Source: Chara braunii
Lineage: Eukaryota; Streptophyta; Charophyceae; Charales; Characeae
DNA length: 36,753 bases
Direction of reading: 5' to 3'
Assembly (NCBI GenBank): GCA_003427395.1
Contig: BFEA01001091.1
Span: 33,812-70,564, forward strand
The notes below the pieces were generated by a model. The model was not told where the DNA came from, did not search any database, and saw only the letters and a list, made by a program, of their open reading frames with translations. Within the stretch, counting starts at the first letter, position 1. Each line of letters begins with the position of its first letter. Below, in pieces: positions 9,881 through 22,700 of the stretch. The translations under genes and the position numbers were made by a program.

Positions 9881-10986
9881 GCACTGGCATCTTCGGCACG
9901 AGCAAACTTCGGAGGCGGTCGCCGAAATCGCACGCCAGGCGATGGGCGGACCCGCTCCAATTTTGAATTTCAAAATGGCCCAATCTGGCCCGTAGATCTC
10001 TGAGATCTGACGGCCCAGGTTGGGCCGTTTTTTTTTTCGAAGTTCGAGGGCCTACCGACCCGAAATAAAATGTGCGTGGACCCTGGTCCAGTAGGCCTCA
10101 ACCTCCCCGACATGCCTTGACTCCGAAGTGAGGAGACACCACCACCCCATATTTTTTCCACCAGGCGGACAAGTGGTCCTGGGCGGACGTCCCACGGGGT
10201 CGTCCAGTCGGACAACTCAGACAACCTCTGGGGTCCCGGACGTCCGCCTGGGTAAGCTAGAAAAAAATAGACCTTTCCGCATTGTGCACCCAGAGAAGTT
10301 TACTGTACAAAGGTCAGACGTTCTGCATGTCCCAGTCCATTGGACGAACTCAGAGGTTGAAGTGCCAGTTTCAGGAAGTCCCGGTTTGGGGACAACCACA
10401 AACCGAAACGGCACTTCGGCCTCGTAGGTTCGGAAAAAGACAGCGTGCAGAGGAATTTCAGGCTCGGCTTGAAGATGGGCGGGCTACTGGTGGTCTAAGC
10501 ACCCCTCCCACCGGGCCACGGCTGCTAGAAACTTCGCAGTACTGGTAGGAAGGTTCACGAGGGCTGCTGGCAGCATAGTGTGGAGAACCGCCAATGTGAA
10601 AAAAGTAGAAAATCCGTCAACTAGCCGCGGAGATTTATTTTGCAATCAAAACGTTTCCTTTTCATTTCTCTAAGACTTTTCTTGGGAAGACCAGGACCAA
10701 ATCTACGGACCCTGCAATTTTCAAATCTTTTGACGCATTCTTCTGAGCGGAAAGATCACAGAAGAGGGTGCAACCCGCCTCTGCAAAGATAACTTCGGGA
10801 GTGGTAGTTTCCCACACTACTGTTGTCACGCGCGCTCATTCCAACCAGGACTTTCGTGAGCGGGGCCTTGCTTTTGACAAATTCAAGTTAAGCAATGCAG
10901 TCTCTTCTTGCAGATTTTCTTCTCGCCTATTTCACAGTACGGTCAAAAGCGGAATGTAGTGGTGATTTGTTTCATAGTGGGCGCTG
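9881..10986. other. No recognisable gene; small inverted repeats
   Basis: GC-richer sequence after the compound array. I see no convincing protein. A GGCGGACGTCC/GGACGTCCGCC inverted repeat lies at 10182-10192 and 10238-10248. Confidence 0.4.
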
Positions 10987-11086
10987 NNNNNNNNNNNNNN
11001 NNNNNNNNNNNNNNNNNNNNNNNNNNNNNNNNNNNNNNNNNNNNNNNNNNNNNNNNNNNNNNNNNNNNNNNNNNNNNNNNNNNNNN
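10987..11086. other. Assembly gap of exactly 100 Ns
   Basis: A run of 100 Ns, the conventional placeholder for a scaffold gap of unknown size. Distances across it are not reliable. Confidence 0.98.
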
Positions 11087-11690
11087 TGTTTTGTGGTTGT
11101 TTTGCATGGGGGAGGATCGTGCTAACGGAGAGATGGCAGTGGAGAGCTTAGCTGCACGTGAGGAAGACTGTTTTCATCAATATCTGTACTGGTCCTCAGT
11201 TGCTTGACCTGCTGTGTCAGGGCCCGATTGATTGCTATACCCACGAATTCTGTCAGGTGCCTCAATAGCTCGTGGGGCTGACTCCTCTCCATTTGGAACT
11301 GGGAGTTACCTTTGTGTCCGTGGTTGGCAGAGAGGGGCCGAGTGACAAGGATTTGAACTGATTGCCGTCCCTCTGAGGTTGGCTAGAGAGGGGTGATTTG
11401 ATGTGGAGTTGATCTGGTCGCCAAACATATGGTCTTATGGTTCAAGTTGTGTATGATACAGTGCTGATGCCCAGGGATTGTGTCTCATGCATATGGGATG
11501 CATGTGACAGCTTAGGTGCTCTTGCACATTTTTCTATCACTTACGACCGCCAGAAATGCATTTTTGTAAACTGATGTCCAGACATAGAGGAGGGAAGTTA
11601 AAAATTTTGGGTTCCGTTGAGATGCAGCTCCAATCCCAGAACAGCAGACAGTGCGACTGACTTATCATCATCTGCTCCAGTGCCTTCAAT

Positions 11691-11852
11691 GGGGATAGCG
11701 GGAGATGTTGAACAGTTTGTTGGGTAGAGTGAAATCATTAGAGGCCTCAGACTATGACTGCGCTCCCCGAAGTTTCCGTGGGGATAGCAGGAGATGTTGA
11801 CCAGTTTATTGGGGAGAGCGAATGCTAAAGAGGCCTCAAACTATTACTGCCT
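11691..11852. repeat. Two diverged direct repeats, 89-bp offset
   Basis: GGGGATAGCGGGAGATGTTG at 11691 recurs as GGGGATAGCAGGAGATGTTG at 11780. Similarity continues through GAGGCCTCAGACTATGACTG and its diverged partner. Confidence 0.85.
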
Positions 11853-12259
11853 CGTGATGAGTCAGTCGCCAGCGGGAGGGCTAAGGGTACTTGCATCACA
11901 TAGCACAGTAGCGGCTCTGGATATCGAGTCTTGGCCCAACAAGAACTGGGTGCGTCACATCTGCCTCTGATGTAGATGCAGCAATGACTGTGTGTTTCGT
12001 TCAGAAGGCTAAGCAAAACGTCCATCATCAAGTTCTCATGGGTGTCAGGACCACAGATATTCCTGTTTTTTGTTTGTTCTTTTTTCTTCTTCTTCTTCTT
12101 TCGAAGTGGGTGTATCACCCATGTTGGAAGTCGTCATCATCATCAGCAGCAGCGGCAGCGTCATCATCCATTGCACGAAAGCAAATCACATTGAGTAGAT
12201 CTTCCAAGAACACACACCACTCCAAACACGGTCCCCAAAAAAAGAACATTCAATTTCAA

Positions 12260-12420
12260 GATGAATACATAGGTTGATTGGGAGAGAACACCTTCACAAA
12301 TAGACAAAACGATGATGAATACATGGGTTGATTGGGAGAGAACATCTTCACAAATAGACAAAATGATGCACATACATATGTTGACTGACATCTTCACAAA
12401 TAGAAGAAATTATGCACATT
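12260..12420. repeat. Three tandem repeats of about 54 bp
   Basis: GATGAATACATAGGTTGATT starts at 12260 and its near copy at 12314; a more diverged third copy starts near 12368. The shared core is CTTCACAAATAGACAAAA. Confidence 0.88.
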
Positions 12421-12791
12421 TGCCTGTGGTTCTTGTAATTGACTTCCCGACACACTGCACCTACTTTCCAGACAGCACGGAAAAAGAATTTGGTGGCCCC
12501 ACATTTTGCATACAAACCCAGGAAGAACAGACTGCCAATATCATCCAGGCAATCGTCCCCTCGCCACCCAGCCTCCTCCGCTTTCGGAAAAAATAAAATA
12601 AAATAAAAAAAATTGTCAGTTTTTACAGTTTTACGTGATCATCATCAGTATGCGCATCTACTGGGAGCATGGAGTCTGCACTTCCTGCCGTAACACTACA
12701 CCACCATTAACAATTCGGCAGCCAAAGACATTCCTTTGTTTCTTCAATTCTTCAATGATACCAGACCATCCATGATATCCCGTACGCTGTG

Positions 12792-12934
12792 CTGCCCCAA
12801 CATACGGCCATCCCCAGACATTGTTTATAACAGCCAGATACAACCGCGCCCCATATATTGTACTGCCCCAACATACAGCCATTCCCAGACGTTGTATATA
12901 ACAGCCAGATGCAACGGCGCCCATATATTGTACA
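12792..12934. repeat. Two tandem repeats of about 71 bp
   Basis: CTGCCCCAACATACGGCCAT (12792) recurs as CTGCCCCAACATACAGCCAT (12863). Both copies continue through ATAACAGCCAGAT to CCCATATATTGTAC. Confidence 0.88.
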
Positions 12935-13090
12935 TGTCAGTCAATCAAAACAGCGCTGACCGGTCATCTGTTCATCATCAGGGCACCTGCCCCCAATGCT
13001 TGGCGTTCTGAACAAACATGGGATGGGATTGCGTGGCAGTGTTTGGGACCACTACGACTAGGTGGGCTGCAAGCCAGGGCAAGCTATCAA

Positions 13091-14071
13091 CTAATCCTGT
13101 TTCGACGAGGACACATCAGAACGCCTCCTCGCTGACATCCTCATATCCCGCTCAATCTCGAACTCCCTCAACTCGGTCCTGTTCAAGAATGCCACCTTAT
13201 CCAAATACTTGTCGCCGCTCTTCTTGTAGTTTTCCAAGTCCTCAACCAACCCTTTGTCATCCTTAAACTCGCCCCAATCTTTTCTTGACTTGTCTAGTAT
13301 GTTCAACTTCTTTTTCTTCTCTATAGACTGAAGCAAGGCATCCAGCTGCGACGTAGACTCCGACCCAGCTTTCCGCTTCACTGTCGCCGCTGACTTTGGG
13401 TCTACCATCCTGCTAATCACTACCTGCTCACCCGCAAAATCACAAACCTCTCTGACCTGAACCTTTCCCTCCTTCGTAGCAGCATCAGGCAGAGCTAATG
13501 CTGTTTTGGCGGCCGCCAGGGCCGATGCGGCAACTTCCAAGGAAGAAGCTTTGACTGGCTCCTTCCCCGCCCCGACAGCTTCTTGCTTGTCCTGCTGCCT
13601 CGGCTTCCTGCCGTCCTGCAGATCACTTTGCTGGGATCGGCCATTTACCACCTCAACATTATCATCAGCTTTGCCAGCCTTCGAGCCACTGGTGGAAGAT
13701 CGTTCCCGCTCAGAGGGATGAGACGGCGGCCATGACCCTCCTGTTGTCGCCCGTGTTGTTACAGGCACCATGATGCTTCCCAGCCCAGCCATCCTCCGCG
13801 AGTCTGGCGGTTTCTTTGTGGATGCATTGAGCTGCTCCCATATCGCATTAATTTTGGCCTTCTTCGCAGTGGCCTTCAGGTCAGCCAAGGGTTCCGAAGG
13901 TTGACTCCGATCCTGTGCATGCACCGCACCCTCCGTATCTCTGCGGCTCAGACTTTTAACACGCGATCTACTGCTGGATTTCACCACGGTTGATTTACCC
14001 TCCGTGTTCCCCTCTTCTCCAGGTTCAAAATCCGAATCGTCCTCCGAATCATATTCGTCTTTGTCTGCCAT
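13091..14071 (-). CDS. SWC5: SWR1-complex subunit SWC5 / CFDP1 family protein (BCNT domain)
   Basis: Encodes 326 residues in one uninterrupted exon. BCNT/CFDP1 proteins are the SWC5 subunit of SWR1-type remodellers, nuclear complexes that exchange H2A for H2A.Z. The C-terminal BCNT domain (about residues 240-320) is clear: a lysine-rich IEKKKKLNILDKSRKDWGEF is followed by VAFLNRTELREFEIERDMR, the conserved tail of the family. The N-terminus is acidic (DEYDSEDDSDFEPGEE, residues 4-19), matching the acidic/aromatic histone-binding motif known for SWC5. The middle, rich in Ser, Lys and Ala, is low-complexity and probably disordered. I chose the ATG at 14071, giving MADKDEYD, because the 19 residues before it in the open frame are not family-like. 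Stop is TAG at 13091-13093. No introns are seen in the coding part; an intron in the 5' UTR cannot be excluded. Identity is confident, exact start fairly so. Confidence 0.9.
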   Translation of the reverse strand: MADKDEYDSEDDSDFEPGEEGNTEGKSTVVKSSSRSRVKSLSRRDTEGAVHAQDRSQPSEPLADLKATAKKAKINAIWEQLNASTKKPPDSRRMAGLGSIMVPVTTRATTGGSWPPSHPSERERSSTSGSKAGKADDNVEVVNGRSQQSDLQDGRKPRQQDKQEAVGAGKEPVKASSLEVAASALAAAKTALALPDAATKEGKVQVREVCDFAGEQVVISRMVDPKSAATVKRKAGSESTSQLDALLQSIEKKKKLNILDKSRKDWGEFKDDKGLVEDLENYKKSGDKYLDKVAFLNRTELREFEIERDMRMSARRRSDVSSSKQD

Positions 14072-14128
14072 GTCCCAGCAAAGGCAGCAGATGGCTCCAA
14101 ATGCAAAGTAATGTGAGTACCTGCACAA

Positions 14129-15240
14129 GTCTGACGATGAAGAATTACAAACTAACTGATAGCCAGCTCCAACAAATCCTGCCTCGTTTCCAGAAATAGT
14201 CCTGCACTAGCGTGCGACTGTGGACCAGCCGCATGCATTCACAATGCGTCCTTCCTCTTCTCAAGATGAACTGTCCTACAGTTCACAGGGAGTTGTCTTC
14301 CTCGGATACGCTATCCTTCCTCTGCCATTTGATAGCCCCCTCGATCAGCATACGCTTTCCAGAGCAGCAATACTCTAGTCATTTAATGACCTCCTCACTG
14401 CAGGCAATGCAGGGAAGCACTCCGGTACAGCCATGCAGATCTGCTGAGCTGAAGCGCGGGGCAAAAGCAGACAGCTCTGCTCCGAAAGATGCCTGTATTT
14501 TCTTTACAGGGGCTGAACAAAATCAAAGACAGCAAACAGCGTCTAGCTCAGAACACATACAGACAACCCTCACCGCTGGGCCCTGACCATCCAACAACAG
14601 CACCAGCAACTTCCAGCAAACAAAAAAAGACGACATTCAAAGGAACCAACTGAAGGCTCTATAATAACATGCATGTCTGCGATGGACGTTTGAGCAAAGG
14701 TCAAGAGGCATAGCAAAGGTCAGCTCGACAGAAACACTCATGATCTGCTGCAAAATTTTGCTCGACTTTCCTTCCCGACATCTGTTAAAATCGGAAAGAT
14801 ACAGAGAAGATTTGTACCCTGCACAAAGATGACATGCATGTGTACGGATCAATAAAAGTCCCTTCCATTTACAATTTCTTCATAATTTTCACTGAGGGAT
14901 CTTCATCGAGAAAGGTCCCAGTACAGACTTCTACAGGTAGCCAGTTTTCTTTCAATGGGAATGCTACTCCAATCCTCAACCACATTCTTGCCCACAATAA
15001 GCATCGCTACATCAGATTTTTAGTATTTTTACCCCCAACGAGCTGTCCTCACTGCACTGCATATGGATACAGTGAGACAGTTCTGCTGGGCTCGGGTGTT
15101 AAATCAAACCACCTGTTACAGCTGGCTATGTATGTCTTTTATAAGGGTCAACAAAAAAAAAGAAAGGAACGCACGAAAATGCTACACACCCACTATTTCA
15201 GAAGAACCTGAGTCGAGCCCAAAGCGAAAAACAAAAACAA
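14129..15240. other. No recognisable gene; upstream flank of the SWC5-like gene
   Basis: This stretch lies upstream of the minus-strand SWC5-like gene and should contain its promoter and 5' UTR. I cannot point to a specific element. Reading frames are short and unlike known families. Confidence 0.4.
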
Positions 15241-15266
15241 AACAAAAACATGGAGGTTGACACTGG

Positions 15267-15501
15267 GCAAAAGTCTTCAGTTCATAACATAGTTAAAAAT
15301 CTCAACTGTCATGAACCAGTGGTGTTAACCATGACCTGGTTCATGCAAAAGTCTTCGGTTCATATCATAGTCAAACATCTCAACTGGCACGAACCAGTGG
15401 CCTTAACCATGACCTGGTTCATGCAAAAGTCTTCGGTTCATATCATAGTCAAACATCTCAACTGGCATGAACCAGTGGCCTTAACCATGACCTGGTTCAC
15501 G
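15267..15501. repeat. Three tandem copies of a 78-bp repeat
   Basis: Copies begin at 15267, 15345 and 15423 with GCAAAAGTCTTC and end with ACCATGACCTGGTTCA. The period is exactly 78, so frame is preserved across copies. Copies 2 and 3 are nearly identical and copy 1 is more diverged. Each contains GAACCAG and CTGGTTC as a small inverted repeat. Confidence 0.93.
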
Positions 15502-15559
15502 CAGTTCCAGCAACAACCTTGTGTTCCAGCACGTCAACCGGGCACAGCAGAGACCTAAG

Positions 15560-17580
15560 TCAGTTGAAGCATCTGTGATCTGCCGCAAATCTTTTCTTCA
15601 ACCTTGACAGTCAATAGAGAACAGTAAAACCCATTGTGATTTTTTTGGGAGAAAAAAGGGATACCTTTGTGACCATGCCTCGTTCGTAAGAAAGACACAG
15701 TGCAAACCAATCCACCCACCACACACATCTTCATGCTGGTACTACAGAGAATCTCAGAAAATGAAAATCCCTTTTCTTTTTCGTTCCCTTTTTCTCTTTT
15801 TCTCTCTTTTTCTCTCTGTTGTCTTCCTTAAAAGGGAAACAGCTTGAGATATCATCACTAAACTGACTGGCCCAAGGTAACTCGAAATTATTTTGTTCTG
15901 TTCATCCCCTTGCATCTGGACCCGAACTTAGGGCTGTATTTCAATAGTTCAAGGGCGTACCAACTGAGGTAGGCCCGTTAGTCTGGCAGGAAAGTCTATC
16001 ACGACACAAACCCCATTTTTTCTATTGCCAGGATTCAGTCGGCACCAAGAGGTCTGAAGGGAAATACAGTGAACTTCGGGCAAAGTCAAGGAGTACCAGC
16101 AAAAAAATGCATGAACAAAAAATCAAGAGCAAGGAGTCCTTACCTGGTCAAGACATGTCTTGTGCAATCACGTATCAGTTCGAACTTCCAGTCCTTGTGA
16201 TCCTTCATCAAGGGGCACGCCACCACTCGGATACGATTTCGGCCCCAGCCCAGGGCCGGTAACTCACCCAGACCGTTGCAAATCAAAGGCGGAGAGCCAT
16301 GGCCGAGTCCCAACCCCATTGAAGGGAAACGAGTGTCAGCTATGCAAGCCGTTCAACCCGGACCCCTCGGCTGTTTCACTACAGCGGGCCTACCAAGTCA
16401 AGACACATACCAAATATACTCAAAAACTGGAGTGCATGCCAGGGCCTTTGCACCCTACCAATTGAAGAGCTATGAGGGATGTTGCTGCCCAAGGTGGAAG
16501 TTGGGAGGGGGAGGCGGCAAAGCTACGAGGAGAAAGGAGTGCATTCTGTCTGCAAACCGCAGCGCATAGTTGAAAACGAAATACACTTAGGGGTAGGCAG
16601 AACCTGACCCTGCCGGGAAAGCCCAAAGAATGGTAGTGATTTACAGAGGAGGTGACATCCCTACTATGCCATGTGTTCCCAGATCACATTACTCTGCGAG
16701 GGCAAAATATGGGCCATCCTGTCACAGCCCAGCAGAGGGGACCATGAATGGCCATGGAAAGAAAAACAGAAACCATTGCCATTCATGAACCTACACGGTA
16801 CAGTCAAGGATGGCAAGGACAAACGGCCGTCAAAAGACAGGGCTCTTGCAGCTATAGGGCGCAAGGTTTGGCAAGACAGGGCCCAGCTAAACGATCAAGT
16901 TTTTTAGGGGGGGGGGAAGATGACGCGGCAGTGATGGCTTACAGAGAGGAAGGTCGCCGCACTTCTTGCTGATCCTAAAAGGCTCAAACACAGAAAACCT
17001 ATATCCAAAGACAACAACATTGAATAGAGGACAATATCGAACAATTCACAACGCAGAATATAGAAGAGGGAGGGATCATGGCACTGCATCTGGACAGATC
17101 CAGGCCTGGATGCAGGCCATTCCCTGTTCTTCCAATTGCTTCTGCACCTGTTCGATAATGGAGCTGAGGGGTAACAAAAGAAGAGGATACTCAGGAGAGG
17201 GAATTCACAAAAGTAAAAACAACAGCGAAATATATATTATATTCTCCCCAACATCAAGTTATTTCTTCGAAGAAACAGGATCAGCATCGCAACATCCCCC
17301 GAAACCATCAAAAAATCGCCCAAGGGACACACTTCGCAATTTCTTAATGGTCTGAAAAGCTAGGGTGAAATCCCAGGCGCCCGGATACGCAGACCCCGCC
17401 CGGGAAGGCACCCAGGTGCCCGGCAGGGGATGATGCCCAGGCGGGGCGCCAGGCACTGTTAGCGCCAACACACAAAAAAAAAAAAACAAGCCCTTGCAAC
17501 GGGCCTGAGGGACCGTAGGGGTTCCGCAGGGCCCACAGACTCTGAAAAATAAATTGCACGGAGGCTCTACCAGCCTCGCG
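15560..17580. other. No recognisable gene
   Basis: I find no conserved protein family. A GACCAG|GTAAGG-type splice donor is readable on the minus strand near 16140-16150, downstream of a short open stretch ending in MKDHKDWKFELIRDCTRHVL. It could be an exon of an unidentified gene, but nothing confirms it. Confidence 0.3.
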
Positions 17581-17721
17581 CTTGGGAAAAATCGTGCAGC
17601 GATTTCGGGTGGGCATTCCACTTTGAATGCCAGTGCAAAATCGTGCTACGATTCTTCAAAGGAAACTGCCATCGTCTCTGCCCGACGCCCGCTTGCCCGA
17701 AGCCCGCCATTGCCAGGTAAG

Positions 17722-17724
17722 TCC

Positions 17725-17755
<31 letters not shown>

Positions 17756-17980
17756 AGCGCGTGTGTGTGTGTGAGTGTGTGTGTGTGTGTTGTTTTAAAA
17801 CACCCCCGATTGTGTGTGTGTGTGTGTGTTGTTTTAAAACACCCCAGATTGTGTGTGTGCGAGTGTCTCGCAACCTCCTCCTCCACCTCCTCCTTGTGTT
17901 GTTTTAAAACACCCCAGATTGTGTGTGTGTGCATGTGTCGCAACGTCCTCCTCCTCCACCTCCTCCTCCTCCTTACTCGT
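17722..17980. repeat. GT-rich microsatellite with interspersed TTTTAAAACACCCC modules
   Basis: GT runs alternate with GTTTTAAAACACCCCAGATT, present near 17790, 17830 and 17900. The last two copies are followed by CGCAACCTCCTCC-like CCT tracts. The unit is clearly duplicated and includes an 8-base palindrome TTTTAAAA. Confidence 0.9.
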
Positions 17981-18204
17981 GAGCCCCATATCCACAGATA
18001 GTCAGGGTGGGGGAGGGGGACACCAACGGACGGATGCCAGACTGCAGCCATTGTCAACTGCAAGCCTAGTACAAGGCAACGCAGAGAGAGAGAGAGGGAG
18101 GGAGGGACGCCATGGCGCAAGCGACGGTGTTGTGAGCTCCTCATCCTTATTTTTCTTCTTCTTCTTCGCAGTGTTTGGTACTACTTGAGAGGGAGAGGCC
18201 ATCA

Positions 18205-18830
18205 CCTGCTCCTCTCCATCGCCTCCCTCCCTCCTCCCTCCACCGGCTGGCTACCTCCTTCCAGTTCGCTTCCCTCCTCCCACTTCACCTCCCTCCTCCC
18301 ACTTCACCTCACCTCCCACTTCACCTCCCTCCTCCAACTTCACCTCCCTCCTCCCACTTCACCTCCCTCCTCCCATTTCCCCTCCCTCCTCCCACTTCGC
18401 CTCTCTGATCCCACCATCACGTCTTCCACCCCCATCGTCCCCCTTTTCTCCTTCGCCTTCCTCCCACTTCACCTCCCTCCTCCCACGTCGCCTCTCTGAT
18501 CCCACCATCACCTCTTCCACCTCCATCGTCCCCCTTTTCTCCTTCACCTTCCTCCTCCCACTTCACCTCTCCTCCCACTTCACCTCCCTCCTCCCACATT
18601 GCCATCCAACCATCGCCCTTCTCCACCATCACCCCCTCCACCTCCCCATTGCCTTCCTCTTCTCACTTTGCCTCCTCGTGCCATTTCGCCTCCGTCCTCC
18701 CACATCGCCTCCTGGATCCCACTATCGCCCTCCTCCCAACTTTTTTCTCCACCGTCGTCCCCCTTTTCTCCATCGCCTCCCTCCTCCCACTTCACCTCCC
18801 TTCTCCCACTTCGCTCATCCCCCGGCCCCC
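18205..18830. repeat. Pyrimidine-rich minisatellite with higher-order units
   Basis: Nearly all C and T on the plus strand. A 19-base unit, TTCACCTCCCTCCTCCCAC, is repeated. A larger unit starting CGCCTCTCTGATCCCACCAT is repeated about 91 bases apart (near 18398 and 18489), with a diverged relative near 18703. Predicted peptides are compositional artefacts. Confidence 0.9.
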
Positions 18831-19244
18831 CAGCAGTGTACACAAAAACCAGGAAAGACCCTGGATTTGAGCCCCTCAGGCCAAGGGCAGACAAGTGGCA
18901 CTCGCCAGAAAATAAAAAACAAAAACCTTGAAAAAGAAACTGGGTTTTCTTCACGCCCAGGTGACCTGGGCACCAGACCTGCCTGCACATAACCCTCAGG
19001 CCCGGCCAGGCCTAACAATTTTCGTCGCTGAAAAGGCTGAAAACGAATTGCCTAACGTGTCAAGCACAGTAAGTCAAACGTCAAAGCAAACACCTGACAT
19101 CAGCTCCAAAGCCATGAAAAAAAAGACCACAGGAATGTTTGCCTGCTCTGCTCTCACCCCAATTGAAAGAAGGAACAGCGACGGATACTCTCTACCTACC
19201 TAGCTAGCAACAAATAGAAGCGAGCAACGCGTACCAGCGACAAC
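18831..19244. other. No recognisable gene
   Basis: A 17-base near-perfect palindrome GCCCAGGTGACCTGGGC is at 18955-18971. Nothing else is identifiable. Confidence 0.4.
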
Positions 19245-19248
19245 AACT

Positions 19249-20625
<1,377 letters not shown>

Positions 20626-21280
20626 ACCTACTCAACCCTGAGGCACAACTTTAAGCGCTGGATAGCTGTAACCTAGAATGCTGACACATTTGAACAGGCG
20701 AATGTAATCAGCAATGCTCCCTCGATTTGTTTTCCCAAAAATGATGAGCAAAATCTACCAACCAAGATAGGCAGACTTTTACAGAGAACATGATCTGCTA
20801 AAATGCATTCATACCTGTCACACATAAAGGCCATGAGCAACGCAGTGGGATCGAACCGTGATAGGAGCTATCCTGCATTCGTACCTCCCATGCATGAGGG
20901 TCAAGAGCAATAATACCGTGGTATCCAGCCTTGTGATAAGAATGCCCGCACTATGCAAAATAACGATACGAGGATCACTGCCGCAGCAACAGCTATAGAT
21001 TAGCCACCCCGACTCACGAGTCTCTTCCACATAACGCCCAACTCTGCCAATCGTCGGATTCACACCAACCTGACACCTGCTGCCCCCATCACCATAGCAG
21101 TTGCTTGACATGGCATGAATCTTCATCGCATACCAAATTCTGGCCGCCCTGCCCTGCCAGAATGTCCCCCTTCCGACACCTGCATAGCAATGATGTCACA
21201 ATCGCTGGAATCAGCACCTGATTAACAGCCAAATTTGCGCTGATCATGACACAAGTTGTGGTACACAGAACGTCGATAGA
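20626..21280. other. No recognisable gene
   Basis: Nothing conserved is seen. GTGGGATCGAACC at about 20846 resembles a tRNA B box in reverse, but no cloverleaf can be built around it. Confidence 0.4.
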
Positions 21281-21590
21281 CACATAGATATATAGATAGA
21301 TAGGTAGTTAGATACATAGCTAAATAGATAGATACATACATGCATACATACATACATACGTAGTACATAGATGGATTAGGGTATCTTTACAGGATGCCAT
21401 ACATACATACATACATACATACATACATACATACATACATACATACAATACATACATACATACAATACATACATACATACATGCATGCATAATACATGCA
21501 TACATACATACATTCATACATACATACATACATACATACATAGTACATAGATAGATATACAGATAAATAGATAGGGTATCTTTACAGGAT
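21281..21590. repeat. GATA and CATA tetranucleotide arrays
   Basis: GATA-type repeats (21281-21335) pass into CATA/CATG arrays (about 21336-21545), interrupted by a repeated segment containing GGGTATCTTTACAGGATGCC (21379 and 21573). Confidence 0.93.
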
Positions 21591-22156
21591 GCCAGAAAAT
21601 CACAACGCTTGTTTCGATGAGTAGAAACATGATAATGCAAACTAAATTATATTACACTTATAGACAGATAAATGATCTTCTCAAAATGGACGATTCGTTC
21701 GACTTGAGAAAAGAAGGCCCTAGTTTCAAACAACGAAGGGGAATCAATTAACTTGTTAACGTTCCGTATGCATGCGATGACACACGCTGTGGTGAGCACA
21801 AGAAACGTGACACTCTTGTCATCACGACAGTCGAGTACCACTGCTTGAGAGAGCACAAGGGTACTATAGCACTCCAACATCGGGAGTTCAATAGATCAAG
21901 GAGATGAATTTGGTCCGAGAGCGTGACTTGATGCATAAATATGTAGTGTAAGGCGGCTATACCATCTTTCCCCTGAGAGAGAATCATCACTCATTCCATC
22001 CACCTTTCCTCTGATGCTCCACTGCTCTCTCCTAGCAGTCTACCTAACCTTTCTTCTATAGGAGTCACTCCCATGCAGAGAGAGGATGACCAACACTGGA
22101 TCCACACACGCAAAACACATGAAATGCTTGCACCAATGTTGCAGTCCTCCAATTTC

Positions 22157-22266
22157 CTACCGTCTTCCCCCAAGCACAACACACCCTGATAACGACTGTA
22201 TACAAGCTATCTTTCCGGTCCAGTGCAGCCAAAATGAGGGTGCGTTGTGACTGGGGAAGACGGTAG
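22157..22266. mobile_element. MITE copy A with long terminal inverted repeats
   Basis: A 110-bp element beginning CTACCGTCTTCCCC and ending GGGGAAGACGGTAG. The inverted match extends imperfectly to about 30 bases (ACAACACACCCT inside the left end, AGGGTGCGTTGT inside the right). No coding capacity; this fits a non-autonomous miniature transposon. I could not define a target-site duplication. Confidence 0.75.
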
Positions 22267-22411
22267 TGCCGCCTCAAGAACAACAAGACAGCTCCAATTG
22301 ACCAATACGGCTGCTTGTCCCCCCCCCTCCACTTCTAGATGTTCCTAAAGCTCATATATACACGAAAGTCTCTCTCAGGAATCACCTCCCCTTTTTCCTT
22401 CCGAGTAGCTC

Positions 22412-22507
22412 TGCCTCCCTCCAGCTATGGCTGCTTCGGCACCTGATGCTACCTCACGACACCTGCCTCCCCCCTCCAACTATGGCTGCTATGGCACCTT
22501 ATGCTAC
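22412..22507. repeat. Tandem duplication of a ~52-bp segment
   Basis: CTCCAGCTATGGCTGCTTCGGCACCTGATG is followed by a near copy (CTCCAACTATGGCTGCTATG...). Both copies end in ATGCTACCT. Confidence 0.8.
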
Positions 22508-22700
22508 CTTGCCTTGGCAGTCCCCAACTGAAACTTGACATTCCACAAGTCCGTGAGCGAGGAACAACCGGTCGATACGGCACGGTAGACCCTCGCGAGA
22601 GAATTACTTCGACAAAGACAAGACATCAACTGAATGGACCAAGGAGAGGTACTTGGTCCAAGGGCAAGACTTCATGCATAAAAAATGTAGTGTGAGGAGG

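Noticed and set aside
5375-9973. Many long Ser/Leu/Pro- or Lys/Arg/Glu-rich reading frames on both strands
   Set aside because: They follow GGA and CCT tracts, are open in several frames, and change reading between repeat copies.
20818-20880. tRNA-like B box (GGTTCGATCCC on the minus strand)
   Set aside because: The T-arm stem does not pair, and no acceptor or anticodon arm can be built at normal spacing.
21320-21640. Open frame with CMYVCMYV repeats
   Set aside because: Translation of the CATA array.
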